A stretch of DNA of 64,000 nt from Lutispora saccharofermentans (GCF_024363565.1 NZ_JAJEKE010000003.1:1-64000), one strand, 5' to 3'. Positions 32,459 to 41,645 are shown, counted from the first letter of the stretch. The notes: a model not told the origin generated them from the letters alone. A program made the numbers and translations.

Positions 32459-34069
32459 TTGGCAAAGAGAGGAATAAGCTTATTATTAGTACTAATGTTG
32501 GTTATGTCAATTGTAGCAGTTGGTTGTGGGAAAAATGAAGTTCCCCAGAGCACTAATGAAAATGTTGCTAAAGAACCTGAAAAACCTAGTGAACCTCAAT
32601 ATGGCGGAGTAATGAAAATAGCTCTTGAGAACAATGTTAAGAATTTGGACCCATTGTATATTGATAGTACAACAGCTGAGCAGGTTATGTGCCAAGTAGG
32701 TGAGACATTAATAGAAACTAACTCGGATTGCAGTGAGTATTTGCCATGTTTAGCCACATCATGGGAAATAAGTGAAGATGGGTTAGAGTATAAATTTAAA
32801 ATAAGAGAAAACGTATATTTCCATGAAGGAAAATATCAGAATGGAAGGCTTATGACCCCGGAAGATGTTGCATATTCCATAAACAGATCAAAGGGTTATT
32901 TCTGCAATTATTTATGGATGCTGGATAGAATGGAAGTTACCGGCGAGGATGAGGCTACAGCATATTTGACACAGCGTGATGCTACTTTCTTATATCAGTT
33001 ATCTCACAGCTCAACTTCTATAGTACCTAAAGAAGAAGTAGAAGGATGGGGCAAAGATTTTACTACGCACTTAGTATCAACAGGCCCATTTGTGTTAAAA
33101 GAACATTTAACCGACCAGAAATCAGTGCTGGTTAGAAATGAAAAATATTGGGGAGAAAAGCCATATCTTGATGGTATAGAGTTTGTTATAATACCTGATC
33201 AGGCTCAAGCCATAAATGCTCTTAGAACCGGAGAAATTGATTTAGTTTTTAATGTTATGGGAGAGTCAACAAAATTAGTTAAAGGTGATTCCAATTTGAC
33301 TTTGATGCAATCACCTGCATTTAGAGTAAGAGACGTAGGCTTTAATATGGAAGATGAAATATTAGATGATATCAGAGTAAGAAAAGCTCTTTTGATGGGA
33401 ACAGATTATCAGCAATTAGCTGCTGGGACATATCTGTATGGAGAAGGTATAGCAGCATGCTTGCCTTTACCTAAAAAGTCATGGGCATACGATGAAGCAT
33501 TTGAAAATTTAATTCCGAAATTCAGCCCCGAAGAAGGAAAGAAGCTATTGGCTGAAGCAGGATATCCTAATGGATTTAAGGTTGAAGTGATGTGCAAAGG
33601 TGACGCCATGTCCATGAGATCACTTACAATTTTGCAGCAGCAATGGAAGCAGAATCTTAATGTAGATTTGCAAATCAATACTGTGGAAGCAACAACTTAT
33701 ATGGATAGTCTTATTAAGGGTACAGTTCAAATGTGGTCAGGTGCACAAACCTCTACATCCGATCCTGCTACTTCAATAGGATATCAGTTCAATACAGCAA
33801 AATTGCATTCAAATTATAATGCATGGTGCTATAGCAATCCGGAAGTGGACAAGCTAATAACTAAAGGTGTCGAAGAGCTTGACAGAGAAAAACGTATTGA
33901 AATATATAAGGAAATAATGGAGAAAACTACCCCGGAATGCGTAGGCATTTTCTTTGGAAATGATAATGTATCTTGGGGCGTAAGCAATAAACTTCATGGA
34001 GTTGTACAAGAAAATAAATCAGTAATAACTATATCAGGAAATGGGATAAACATTTGGAAAGAAAAGTAA
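32459..34069 (+). CDS. Peptide ABC transporter substrate-binding lipoprotein (transporter B)
   Basis: 536 residues, SBP_bac_5 family. TTG start with AGAGAGG 9 bases upstream. Signal peptide with lipobox VAVGC, an Asn/Glu/Pro-rich linker, then LATSWEISEDGLEYKFKIRE, GRLMTPEDVAYSINRS and STGPFVLKEHL. It differs clearly from the unit A binding protein, so the ligand is probably different. Head of a transporter operon running at least to 37995 and likely onward to 40704, since the following gaps are short. Confidence 0.92.
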   Translation: MAKRGISLLLVLMLVMSIVAVGCGKNEVPQSTNENVAKEPEKPSEPQYGGVMKIALENNVKNLDPLYIDSTTAEQVMCQVGETLIETNSDCSEYLPCLATSWEISEDGLEYKFKIRENVYFHEGKYQNGRLMTPEDVAYSINRSKGYFCNYLWMLDRMEVTGEDEATAYLTQRDATFLYQLSHSSTSIVPKEEVEGWGKDFTTHLVSTGPFVLKEHLTDQKSVLVRNEKYWGEKPYLDGIEFVIIPDQAQAINALRTGEIDLVFNVMGESTKLVKGDSNLTLMQSPAFRVRDVGFNMEDEILDDIRVRKALLMGTDYQQLAAGTYLYGEGIAACLPLPKKSWAYDEAFENLIPKFSPEEGKKLLAEAGYPNGFKVEVMCKGDAMSMRSLTILQQQWKQNLNVDLQINTVEATTYMDSLIKGTVQMWSGAQTSTSDPATSIGYQFNTAKLHSNYNAWCYSNPEVDKLITKGVEELDREKRIEIYKEIMEKTTPECVGIFFGNDNVSWGVSNKLHGVVQENKSVITISGNGINIWKEK

Positions 34070-34093
34070 TCTGGAGGGGGAATATGGTTACAA

Positions 34094-35044
34094 ATGGCCA
34101 AAGTGATTTTTAAGAGATTATTACAAGCAATACCAACATTGTTAGTTGTAGTCACTATTACTTTCATATTGACCAGAATGATACCTGGTGACCCTATTAC
34201 TGCAATGGTCGGCGAACAAGCCGACCCGGCAGTAATAGAGGAGATAAGACAGAAATTAGGCTTGAATGATTCTTATTTAGTGCAATATGTCAGATATTTA
34301 AAGGATATATTGAAAGGTGATTTTGGAAGATCATACTACTATAATGTTCCCACATTAGACGTTATAGCAGACAGATTGCCAAATACTTTAATACTAGCAT
34401 TAATGAGCAGTCTAATAGCTATAGTCGTAGGTGTTATGCTGGGAGTGATCTCATCTATCAAACAATATAGTCTATGGGACTATTTATTTACCTTTTTATC
34501 TTTATTAGGCATATCATTACCTGTATTTTGGTTGGGTTTGATGCTTGTATTGGTGTTTAGTGTTAATCTAGGCTGGTTACCTACTCTGGGTATGGGGTCA
34601 CTGGAGAATGGGTTATGGGATTATATAAGTCATATAATACTACCATGTACATGTCTTGCATTAATTCCGATGGCTAGCTTTGCAAGAACTACACGTGCAA
34701 GTATGATAGAAACATTTAACAATGATTCTATTCGTGCCTTGAGGGCTAGGGGCATATCAGAGAAGTCCGTTGTGCTGAAGCATGCTTTGAAAAATGCTCT
34801 GCCTCCTATTGTTACTGTAATAGGAATGAGGATTGCCGGAATATTTGCAGGAGCTGTACTGACTGAAAATATATTTGCCTGGCCGGGAATGGGCACGATG
34901 ATTTCAAATGCTATTGAAAATAGAGATTATACATTGATTCAGGCAGCAGTTCTAATTGTTGCTATATCTTTCGTAGGCATTAATCTTTTAGTGGATATAA
35001 TCTATATGATCATTAATCCAAAAGTAGCACTTGATGGCAAATAA
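34094..35044 (+). CDS. Peptide ABC transporter permease (DppB family, transporter B)
   Basis: 316 residues and six membrane segments, opening VIFKRLLQAIPTLLVVVTITF with TRMIPGDPITAMVGEQ. EAA loop: ALRARGISEKSVVLKHALKNALPP. The ribosome site GGAGGGGG lies 14 bases before this ATG and only 4 before an out-of-frame ATG (34084) that would yield a nine-residue peptide, so expression may be translationally modulated. Confidence 0.92.
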   Translation: MAKVIFKRLLQAIPTLLVVVTITFILTRMIPGDPITAMVGEQADPAVIEEIRQKLGLNDSYLVQYVRYLKDILKGDFGRSYYYNVPTLDVIADRLPNTLILALMSSLIAIVVGVMLGVISSIKQYSLWDYLFTFLSLLGISLPVFWLGLMLVLVFSVNLGWLPTLGMGSLENGLWDYISHIILPCTCLALIPMASFARTTRASMIETFNNDSIRALRARGISEKSVVLKHALKNALPPIVTVIGMRIAGIFAGAVLTENIFAWPGMGTMISNAIENRDYTLIQAAVLIVAISFVGINLLVDIIYMIINPKVALDGK

Positions 35045-35057
35045 AAAGGGAGCATGA

Positions 35058-35984
35058 ATGATGGAAAATTATAATAAATCAGATGATGTTCAGAGCGGAG
35101 GCACAATTACAACAGAGGCTGAAATTGCTCTCTTGAAAAGAGAAAGAAAAGTTAATAATGCTTGGAATAAATTTCGCAGAAATAAAGCTGCTGTTGTAGG
35201 CTTGGTTATTATTGCTATAATGATTTTTATGGCAATTGCGGCTCCTATAATTGCACCTCATGATCCAAATTATATTGATTTCACAAAAATATTTTTGGAA
35301 CCTGGCACAGAGGGACATTTGTTAGGTACAGATGAATTTGGCAGAGATTTATTGAGCAGAATCATTTATGGTGCAAGAGTTTCGGTTGTCGTTGCTCTTG
35401 GCAGCACAATTGTTGGTGGATTTATAGGAATATTAATAGGATTGATTTCAGGATACATGGGAGGAATAGTAGATAGTATATTGATGAGAATAGTTGACGC
35501 AATGTTTGCATTTCCCTTTATCCTGCTGTCAATCATACTTGTCACTATATTGGGCTCCGGTTTATTTAATGTAATACTTGCCATAGGTATAACTGCCATA
35601 CCAAGCTATGCGCGAATCGTTAGAGGACAAGTTATCATATTTAAAAATGAAGAATATTGTAACGCTGAAAGAGTATTAGGGGCTTCTAATAGCAGGATAT
35701 TGTTAAGTCATATAGTTCCAAACTTACTATCTCAAGTCATTGTTTATGCAACACTTGACTTTGCAAATGCAATAATATCAGAAGCCGGTTTAAGCTTTTT
35801 AGGATTAGGAATACTTACACCTACGCCTTCGTGGGGAAATATATTGAGAGATGGCAAATCATGCTTAAGTACATATCCGCATGTTGCAACTATTGCAGGA
35901 CTATTTATCTTTGTCGCTGTTATAGGCATCAACTTATTTGGTGATGGTATAAGGGATGTAATGGATCCCAAAATGAAGAAATAG
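35058..35984 (+). CDS. Peptide ABC transporter permease (DppC family, transporter B)
   Basis: About 308 residues. A charged N-terminal tail is followed by the OppC_N segment WNKFRRNKAAVVGLVIIAIM, then LLGTDEFGRDLLSRIIYGARVS and the EAA loop NAERVLGASNSRILLSHIVPN. Starts at 35058 or 35061 are equivalent; AAAGGGAG precedes both. Confidence 0.92.
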   Translation: MMENYNKSDDVQSGGTITTEAEIALLKRERKVNNAWNKFRRNKAAVVGLVIIAIMIFMAIAAPIIAPHDPNYIDFTKIFLEPGTEGHLLGTDEFGRDLLSRIIYGARVSVVVALGSTIVGGFIGILIGLISGYMGGIVDSILMRIVDAMFAFPFILLSIILVTILGSGLFNVILAIGITAIPSYARIVRGQVIIFKNEEYCNAERVLGASNSRILLSHIVPNLLSQVIVYATLDFANAIISEAGLSFLGLGILTPTPSWGNILRDGKSCLSTYPHVATIAGLFIFVAVIGINLFGDGIRDVMDPKMKK

Positions 35985-36007
35985 AGAATATAAGGAGTAG
36001 CTTAACT

Positions 36008-37009
36008 ATGAATAAAGAATTGCTTACTGTTAAAAATCTGAAGACGTATTTTTATTTAGCTAGCGGCGTTGCAAAAGCAGTTGATGGTGTAAGCTTTTCA
36101 TTAAAAAATGGTCAGATATTAGGAATAATTGGAGAATCAGGCTCAGGAAAAAGCGTTACAGCATCTTCGATAATTAGATTATTACCAAATAAGGTTGGGA
36201 AAATAGTTGACGGAGAGATAACATTTGAAGGCAGAGATATCTTGGCATTAAATAAAAAAGAGCTGCTTGAGCTCAGAGGCAGAGAGATTTCAACCATTTT
36301 TCAAGATCCTATGACTTCTTTAGACCCTGTGTTTAAAATTAAAGATCAGATGATTGAAATGATTAGAGCACATAGAAATATAAGTGAAAAAGAAGCATTT
36401 AAAATATGTATTAATGCATTAGGAGAGGTTGGTATACCAGAACCTGAAAAGAGAATAAATTCATATCCTCATGAATTATCCGGAGGAATGTGTCAAAGAG
36501 TCATCATAGCGATGGCATTATGCTGTAAACCCAAAATGATTATAGCTGATGAACCGACGACAGCATTAGATGTAACTATACAGGCACAAGTTTTAGATTT
36601 ATTGAAAACACTGCAAAAAAAATCTAATACGGCAATTTTATTGATAACACATGACCTCGGTGTTATATGGGAGATGTGTCATGATGTTATGGTAATGTAT
36701 GCGGGTTGTACAGTTGAACAAGCATCAGCCAAAGACCTTTATTCATCTCCATTTCATCCTTATACATGGGGATTGTTGGATTCTATGCCATCACTGGCAG
36801 TTGAATCAAAACAAAAGCTGGTTACTATACCTGGCGCACCGCCGGACCTAAGATTAACCGGAAAGGGATGTAACTTCTATAATAGATGTAAGTACGCAGC
36901 AGACATATGTACTAGAGAGGTACCTAAGCTGTCTGAGATATCAGATGGACATTTTGTTGCATGTCATCGTCAAAATAAAGAAAATAAATTAGTGAGGGAA
37001 ATGAGTTAA
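36008..37009 (+). CDS. Peptide ABC transporter ATP-binding protein (DppD family, transporter B)
   Basis: 333 residues. Walker A GESGSGKSVT, Q-loop IFQDPMTSLDP, signature LSGGMCQRVIIA, Walker B IIADEPTTALD and LITHDLGV. The C-terminal cysteines (CNFYNRCKYAADIC) fit the family's metal-cluster pattern. Its stop codon overlaps the next start by one base (TAATG), showing coupling. Confidence 0.93.
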   Translation: MNKELLTVKNLKTYFYLASGVAKAVDGVSFSLKNGQILGIIGESGSGKSVTASSIIRLLPNKVGKIVDGEITFEGRDILALNKKELLELRGREISTIFQDPMTSLDPVFKIKDQMIEMIRAHRNISEKEAFKICINALGEVGIPEPEKRINSYPHELSGGMCQRVIIAMALCCKPKMIIADEPTTALDVTIQAQVLDLLKTLQKKSNTAILLITHDLGVIWEMCHDVMVMYAGCTVEQASAKDLYSSPFHPYTWGLLDSMPSLAVESKQKLVTIPGAPPDLRLTGKGCNFYNRCKYAADICTREVPKLSEISDGHFVACHRQNKENKLVREMS

Positions 37010-37995
37010 TGGAACAGCATAATGAAAAAAAAGCAATAATGAAAATAAATAAATTGTGCAAAGAATTTCATATAAAGTCTGGCAAATTTATGAGAAGCTC
37101 TCAAATACTTTATGCTTTAAATGATATTTCTCTTGACGTGTATGAAGGAGAAACATTAGGTATAATCGGTGAATCAGGCTGCGGTAAATCTACACTGGGC
37201 AGATGTATAGTACGCCTGCATAAGCCTACATCAGGGGAGATCATCTATAATGATGAAGATATCAGCAAGCTCAAAGGAAATGATTCTAAGAGAATATGCA
37301 AAGATATTCAAATGATTTTTCAGGATCCTTTCTCATCCTTAAATCCAAGAAAAACAGCCGGGCAATTGATAGCTGAACCAATGATAATTCATAAAATGGG
37401 GCTGAGCAAAAAAGAGAGAAATGATAAAGTAATAAAATTAATGAGAGAAGTAGGGCTGGACGTACAGCATTTTTATAGATTTCCCCATGAATTTTCAGGT
37501 GGGCAGAGGCAGCGTGTGAATATTGCCAGAGCCCTGGCACTGGATTCTAAAATTATTGTTTGTGATGAGCCGGTATCTGCACTTGATGTATCAATACAGG
37601 CACAAGTTCTGAATTTATTAAATGAATTACAATCGCAGCGAAACTTAACATATATATTTATTTCCCACGATTTAGGAGTTATAAAACATATCAGTGACAG
37701 AATTGTCATTATGTATTTAGGGAAAATAGTAGAATTGTGCAATGCGAAAGATATTTACGATGTTCCAATGCATCCATATACCCAGGCATTATTATCGGCA
37801 ATCCCTCCTAAAAATCCCTTTGAAAATAAAAAGAGAATAATGCTAGAGGGCGAAATACCAAGCCCGATTGGGATGAGAAAATATTGCCCGTTATCGTCAC
37901 GCTGTCCAAAGGTTATGGATAAATGCAGGAATAATATGCCTGAGCTAAAAAAAGTAGATAAAAATCACCAGGTAGCATGTTTTTTATATGATTAG
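37009..37995 (+). CDS. Peptide ABC transporter ATP-binding protein (DppF family, transporter B)
   Basis: 328 residues. Walker [11 protein letters not shown]-loop [11 protein letters not shown], canonical signature [15 protein letters not shown], Walker [12 protein letters not shown] and FISHDLGV. Unlike its unit A counterpart the signature Ser is intact. The stop is 42 bases before the first tautomerase-like gene. Confidence 0.93.
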   Translation: MEQHNEKKAIMKINKLCKEFHIKSGKFMRSSQILYALNDISLDVYEGETLGIIGESGCGKSTLGRCIVRLHKPTSGEIIYNDEDISKLKGNDSKRICKDIQMIFQDPFSSLNPRKTAGQLIAEPMIIHKMGLSKKERNDKVIKLMREVGLDVQHFYRFPHEFSGGQRQRVNIARALALDSKIIVCDEPVSALDVSIQAQVLNLLNELQSQRNLTYIFISHDLGVIKHISDRIVIMYLGKIVELCNAKDIYDVPMHPYTQALLSAIPPKNPFENKKRIMLEGEIPSPIGMRKYCPLSSRCPKVMDKCRNNMPELKKVDKNHQVACFLYD

Positions 37996-38037
37996 TTTTA
38001 AATAATTTAGTATTGTTAAAAAAAGGAGAGATTACAT

Positions 38038-38403
38038 ATGGCAACAATATTAGCGACAACAACAATAGATTTAAGCAAAGAACAAAAAAGAAAATTATTT
38101 AATGAGATAAATACTGCGATAGTAAAAACATTTCCCACACCTTCAATCTTGTTCAGAGATATTGATGAAGAAGATTGCACAGGCATGTGTAAAAATCAAA
38201 TACAAATAGCTGTATGTGTGCCCCCGTATGTGCAAATAGAAAGAAGAAGAAAATTAGTTAAGGATATAGATGACATAAAGCTTAAAGTAAAAGATTATTT
38301 GGGAGATGTAAATATAATAGTGACATTCATCTACCATGATGACGAAGCTTGCGGAGTTGACGGAGTGCTTCGTGCAGATGCTAAGGCAGCAGCTAATAAA
38401 TAG
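38038..38403 (+). CDS. Small tautomerase-superfamily-like protein, paralogue 1 of 3
   Basis: 121 residues with a double beta-alpha-beta pattern: strand LATTTIDL, helix SKEQKRKLFNEINTAIVKTF, strand QIQIAVCVPP, helix IERRRKLVKDIDDIKLKV, strand NIIVTFIYHDDEA. This resembles 4-oxalocrotonate tautomerase/MIF subunits, but the residue after Met is Ala, not the catalytic Pro-1, so a classical tautomerase mechanism is unlikely. It is clearly related to the next two proteins (shared DLS/TxxxKxxL and DEEDCTGMCKxQ-like segments). The function is not recognised. AAAGGAGAG provides the ribosome site; same operon as transporter B. Confidence 0.75.
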   Translation: MATILATTTIDLSKEQKRKLFNEINTAIVKTFPTPSILFRDIDEEDCTGMCKNQIQIAVCVPPYVQIERRRKLVKDIDDIKLKVKDYLGDVNIIVTFIYHDDEACGVDGVLRADAKAAANK

Positions 38404-38446
38404 ATATTACAAAATTTTTAATAAAGTATATGAGAGGTGCATTATT

Positions 38447-38803
38447 ATGGCAACAATTATGTCAATAACTTCATTAGATTTAACACATGAAAAAAAGGTA
38501 GAGCTGATAAGTGAATTGGAAAAATCCTTAGGAGAAATATATACCAGTGCGTTAGCAATAACATTTCAAGAGGTGGAACAAGAATTTTGCACAGAGATGG
38601 CTAAAGACCAAACTACATTTTTTGTTTGTGTTCCGCCGCAAATTTCAATAGAAAAGAAAAGAAAAACCATAGAGATTATAAATAATACAATGCTGAAGGT
38701 TGTAGGCTATAAAGGTAAATTAAAGGTAATAGTGTTATTCCACTATCATACTGAGGAATCAGTGGGTAAAGACGGAGAACTGCTTATAGATATGATAAAA
38801 TAA
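38447..38803 (+). CDS. Small tautomerase-superfamily-like protein, paralogue 2 of 3
   Basis: 118 residues. ATG 38447 is chosen because TGAGAGGTG lies 8 bases upstream and the N-terminus MATIMSITSLDLTHEKKVEL aligns with paralogues 1 and 3; the longer frame from 38336 runs back into paralogue 1. It shares EFCTEMAKDQTTFFVCVPPQ, helix KKRKTIEIINNTMLKVVGYKG and strand KVIVLFHYHTEESVGKDGEL. There is no Pro-1. Its leader sequence (ATGAGAGGTG-C-ATTATT) is nearly identical to that of paralogue 3, which shows a tandem duplication that included the ribosome site. Confidence 0.75.
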   Translation: MATIMSITSLDLTHEKKVELISELEKSLGEIYTSALAITFQEVEQEFCTEMAKDQTTFFVCVPPQISIEKKRKTIEIINNTMLKVVGYKGKLKVIVLFHYHTEESVGKDGELLIDMIK

Positions 38804-38822
38804 AAATGAGAGGTGTATTATT

Positions 38823-39173
38823 ATGGTAACTGTACTAGGAATTGCTTCATTAGATTTGACAAAAACACAGCAAAAGGGATTAGTTAAAGAGTTAGGTAAA
38901 ACAGTTGATGCAGTATTTGACAAGAATACATTTATGTTAAGAAATTTACCCCATGAAAACTGTGCAGGCATAGCTAAGGATCAAATAACATTTTTTATAA
39001 GTGTTGACGAAGATATAAATATAGATACTAAACGAAATATTGTTAAAAGCCTTAATGAAACAATGGTAAAAGCAATAGGCTATAAAGGCGATAAGAAAGT
39101 CATTGCAATATTTAGATATCGTGATGATTTAGGATATAGCGAAAACGGAAAATTAATTGCCGACATAAAATAA
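38823..39173 (+). CDS. Small tautomerase-superfamily-like protein, paralogue 3 of 3
   Basis: 116 residues, starting MVTVLGIASLDLTKTQQKGL and continuing ENCAGIAKDQITFFISVDED, KRNIVKSLNETMVKAIGYKG and KVIAIFRYRDDLGYSENGKL. Same fold prediction and same absence of Pro-1 as its two neighbours. Three diverged copies suggest a hetero-oligomer (tautomerases assemble as trimers or hexamers) or separate substrates. The ATC-hydrolase-like gene follows 21 bases downstream. Confidence 0.75.
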   Translation: MVTVLGIASLDLTKTQQKGLVKELGKTVDAVFDKNTFMLRNLPHENCAGIAKDQITFFISVDEDINIDTKRNIVKSLNETMVKAIGYKGDKKVIAIFRYRDDLGYSENGKLIADIK

Positions 39174-39194
39174 GTCTTTATACAGGAGGAAGCT

Positions 39195-39692
39195 ATGAGC
39201 TCTAATGAACCTAAAGTAAAGGATAATGAGTTGTTTAATAAGGTAAGAAAAGCTATATATCATAGAGGGCTATGGTTGGGATTTATTGTAAAGGTGGCCC
39301 AGGAAAAGGGATATGATTGGGAGGATATGTGCAGGAAAGCCGTAAGGCAGTGCGGGTGCTTTCAAGGTAATGAGGGTAAAGAAAAGATGAAAAATACAGA
39401 GAGCTTACTGTGCTTTGCCAATTGTTTTTTTCCTGAAGAAACACAAAATATGTTTGATATGGAAGTCAAGAGATTTGATGAAGAAGAAATATGTTTTGAA
39501 TTTGGCTATTGCCCTTTAGTACAAGCATGGACTGATTTGGGATTTGAAGGTGAGACATTAAGCGCTCTTTGCGATATAGCTATGGAAGGGGACCGGGGTA
39601 TAGCAGGGCAATTTGACCGATTTGAATTCAAGCTTGGAAAGACTATTGCACAAGGACATCCGGTGTGCGAAGTTAAATTCCTAAAGAAATAA
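39195..39692 (+). CDS. L-2-amino-thiazoline-4-carboxylic acid (ATC) hydrolase family protein
   Basis: 165 residues with cysteine- and histidine-rich segments: AVRQCGCFQ, LCFANCFFP, FGYCPLVQAW and CDIAMEGDRG. They match the small family named after ATC hydrolase, which opens the thiazoline ring on the way to cysteine. Most family members are uncharacterised, so the exact substrate is uncertain. It lies between the tautomerase-like triplet and an aldo/keto reductase in one apparent operon with a peptide transporter. ACAGGAGGAAG precedes the start. Confidence 0.72.
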   Translation: MSSNEPKVKDNELFNKVRKAIYHRGLWLGFIVKVAQEKGYDWEDMCRKAVRQCGCFQGNEGKEKMKNTESLLCFANCFFPEETQNMFDMEVKRFDEEEICFEFGYCPLVQAWTDLGFEGETLSALCDIAMEGDRGIAGQFDRFEFKLGKTIAQGHPVCEVKFLKK

Positions 39693-39714
39693 GAAGAAGC
39701 TGTTAGGAGGAAAT

Positions 39715-40704
39715 ATGCAACAAAGAGAAATTGGCAAGTCCGGTATAAAAGCTTCAGTAGTAGGTTTAGGTACATTTGCTATGGGCGGCGGTAAATGGTG
39801 GGGAGAACAAAGTGTTGACGATGCTATTGAAACCATAATAAAGTCCGTAGATGAAGGTATAAATATTTTAGATACCGCACCTATATATGGACTCGGACAA
39901 AGCGAACAAATAGTCGGGCTTGCTTTAAAACATATACCTAGAGATAAAATAATTGTCTCTACAAAATGCGGTCACTGGTGGAGCGATGCCAGGGGGTCAT
40001 ATGTAGGAACACAATTCTATGATACACCGATGTGGAGAGCTGTTGATAGATCTACGATCCGTAAAGAGTTAGAGAGAAGCTTAATCAGATTGAATACTGA
40101 TTACATAGATATATACTATGTGCATGCTCAAGCCAGAGAACCGGTTTTAACACCTATAGAAGAAACAATGAGCTGTCTGATGGAGCTGAAAAAAGAAGGC
40201 AAGATAAGGGCAATAGGCGCATCAAATACCAAATTATATCATCTTGAAGAGTATGTCAAATATGGGCAATTAGATATTATTCAAGAAAAATATACTATGC
40301 TGAATCGTAATATTGAAGAGACTCATGTTCCGTTTTGTATAAAGAACAATATAAGTATACAAACATATTCTCCCCTTGAGAACGGATTATTAACAGGAAG
40401 GTTTAGTAAAGACACACCGTTAAAAGAGGGAGAGTTCAGGACTAAAAATCCATTGTTTGCCCAAGAAAAAATAGTAAAAATATGTGAAATGTTGGACAAT
40501 TGGAAGGATTTATGTCATAAATATAATTGTCCCCTATCTAATTTAGCTATTGCATGGACTAATGCACAGCCCGGAATAACTAATGTGCTTTGTGGGGCTA
40601 GAAATCCTAAATATGTTAAGGAAAATGCGGCTGGCGGCAATATAGTTTTAGAAGAAGAAGACATCAAAAGATTGAACAAAGATGTAGAAAAATACACAGT
40701 TTAG
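39715..40704 (+). CDS. Aldo/keto reductase
   Basis: 329 residues, (beta/alpha)8 NADPH-dependent reductase. The catalytic tetrad is visible: Asp in NILDTAPIYG, Tyr in APIYGLGQSE, Lys in VSTKCGHWW and His in IYYVHAQ. Later NADPH-loop segments include IGASNTKLYHLEEY and QTYSPLENGLLTGRF. It probably reduces a carbonyl (or acts in reverse) in the pathway fed by transporter B. It is the last gene before the GntR regulator. AGGAGGAA precedes the start. Confidence 0.9.
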   Translation: MQQREIGKSGIKASVVGLGTFAMGGGKWWGEQSVDDAIETIIKSVDEGINILDTAPIYGLGQSEQIVGLALKHIPRDKIIVSTKCGHWWSDARGSYVGTQFYDTPMWRAVDRSTIRKELERSLIRLNTDYIDIYYVHAQAREPVLTPIEETMSCLMELKKEGKIRAIGASNTKLYHLEEYVKYGQLDIIQEKYTMLNRNIEETHVPFCIKNNISIQTYSPLENGLLTGRFSKDTPLKEGEFRTKNPLFAQEKIVKICEMLDNWKDLCHKYNCPLSNLAIAWTNAQPGITNVLCGARNPKYVKENAAGGNIVLEEEDIKRLNKDVEKYTV

Positions 40705-40770
40705 CATGTACAAAGCCTTTCTGGTAAACTTTTGGAGAAGCGGATTGCAGTATAAGGCAATTGGACAAAT

Positions 40771-40786
40771 GGTTGACCGGTCGTCT
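40771..40786 (+). promoter_or_regulatory. Third copy of the GACCGGTC operator, before the GntR gene
   Basis: GTTGACCGGTCGTC at 40772-40785 differs by one base from the operators at 27058 and 29272 and is preceded by the same ACAAATG context as copy 1. It lies 22 bases before the GntR start codon, implying autoregulation. A -10-like TATAAG (40751-40756) lies upstream but the -35 is weak. Confidence 0.7.
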
Positions 40787-40807
40787 ATTAAGAGGAGGAA
40801 AAGAAAT

Positions 40808-41497
40808 ATGGTAAAGGAATTCCATGATGTTTCCAGCATCAAAGGAAACCTAAAAGAGTTTGTTGTTAACTATATCCGAGAGCAGATTTTTCAAAGCAGG
40901 GGGCTTCGCCCCGGTGATCGGATAAACGAAAGAGAACTGTCCAGAACATTGGATATAAGCAGAGCTCCAATACGGGAAGCCTTAAAAGAATTGGAAGAAC
41001 AGGGATTGGTCAGTTCTATTCAATATAAAGGCTGGTTTGTCACAGAATATCATGAAGAAGCATTTTGGGAGATTACTAAACTTCGAACTCTCCTGGAGTA
41101 TACTGTCCTTGAAAAAGTAATAGCTATGGGAGGACCAAGCCCAGAAGAGATAAGCCATCTTGAGTTATTAAACCGGGAGCTGCAGGAGATAGTGGATGAT
41201 CCTGACTTAGGGGACAATAAGCTGTTTATATTCTGTGATAAAGAAATGGAATTCCATATGTATTTATGTTCTCTGGCAAAAGATCACTGCTTCTGGACCC
41301 AAAAAATCCATAGAAACCTCTCTTATCAGATACGATGTTCTTTCGAAATATGTTTGCACCATGTAGAACAGTTGAAGGATAGTATTGTGTCCCACGATGT
41401 AGTTATCCAATGCCTGAAAAGAAAAGATCTGGCTAATTTGCGTCAAGAGATGTTCCGCAAGCTTCAAAAGAGAGATATCACTTCTTTGGAAAGTTAA
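40808..41497 (+). CDS. GntR family (FadR subfamily) transcriptional regulator
   Basis: 229 residues. The winged helix spans about residues 12-75 (FVVNYIREQIFQS, LRPGDRINERELSRTLDISRAPIREALKELEEQGLV). An all-helical FCD effector domain follows (ITKLRTLLEYTVLEKV, DKEMEFHMYLCSLAKDHCFW, HDVVIQCLKRKDLANLRQEM). FCD domains bind carboxylate ligands through a metal. ATG 40808 is chosen because AGAGGAGG lies upstream and this gives a normal FadR-type length; the frame open from 40706 covers the operator. It is the obvious candidate to bind the three operators described. Confidence 0.9.
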   Translation: MVKEFHDVSSIKGNLKEFVVNYIREQIFQSRGLRPGDRINERELSRTLDISRAPIREALKELEEQGLVSSIQYKGWFVTEYHEEAFWEITKLRTLLEYTVLEKVIAMGGPSPEEISHLELLNRELQEIVDDPDLGDNKLFIFCDKEMEFHMYLCSLAKDHCFWTQKIHRNLSYQIRCSFEICLHHVEQLKDSIVSHDVVIQCLKRKDLANLRQEMFRKLQKRDITSLES

Positions 41498-41538
41498 GAT
41501 GGAAAGCCAAAGAGCATTTATAGCTGATATGTTGGTTG

Positions 41539-41581
41539 CCAATGGATAAGCTAGTTGTTATTCAACTAGCTTATCCATTGG
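41539..41581. repeat. Perfect 19-bp inverted repeat before the SDR gene
   Basis: CCAATGGATAAGCTAGTTG (41539-41557) and its exact complement (41563-41581) flank the loop TTATT. No T-run follows, so termination is uncertain. It lies 42 bases after the GntR stop and 64 before the SDR start, and could be a transcript-processing hairpin or a weak terminator. Confidence 0.65.
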
Positions 41582-41645
41582 GCTTAATGAGCTATATAAC
41601 AAACCATGGTTAATAAATTTAACAATAAGACAGGAGGAACAAACT

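Noticed and set aside
34084..34113. Nine-codon leader peptide before the transporter B permease
   Set aside because: A short out-of-frame ATG close to the ribosome site is noted, but it has no regulatory signature such as codon runs or a hairpin, so it is not listed as a gene.
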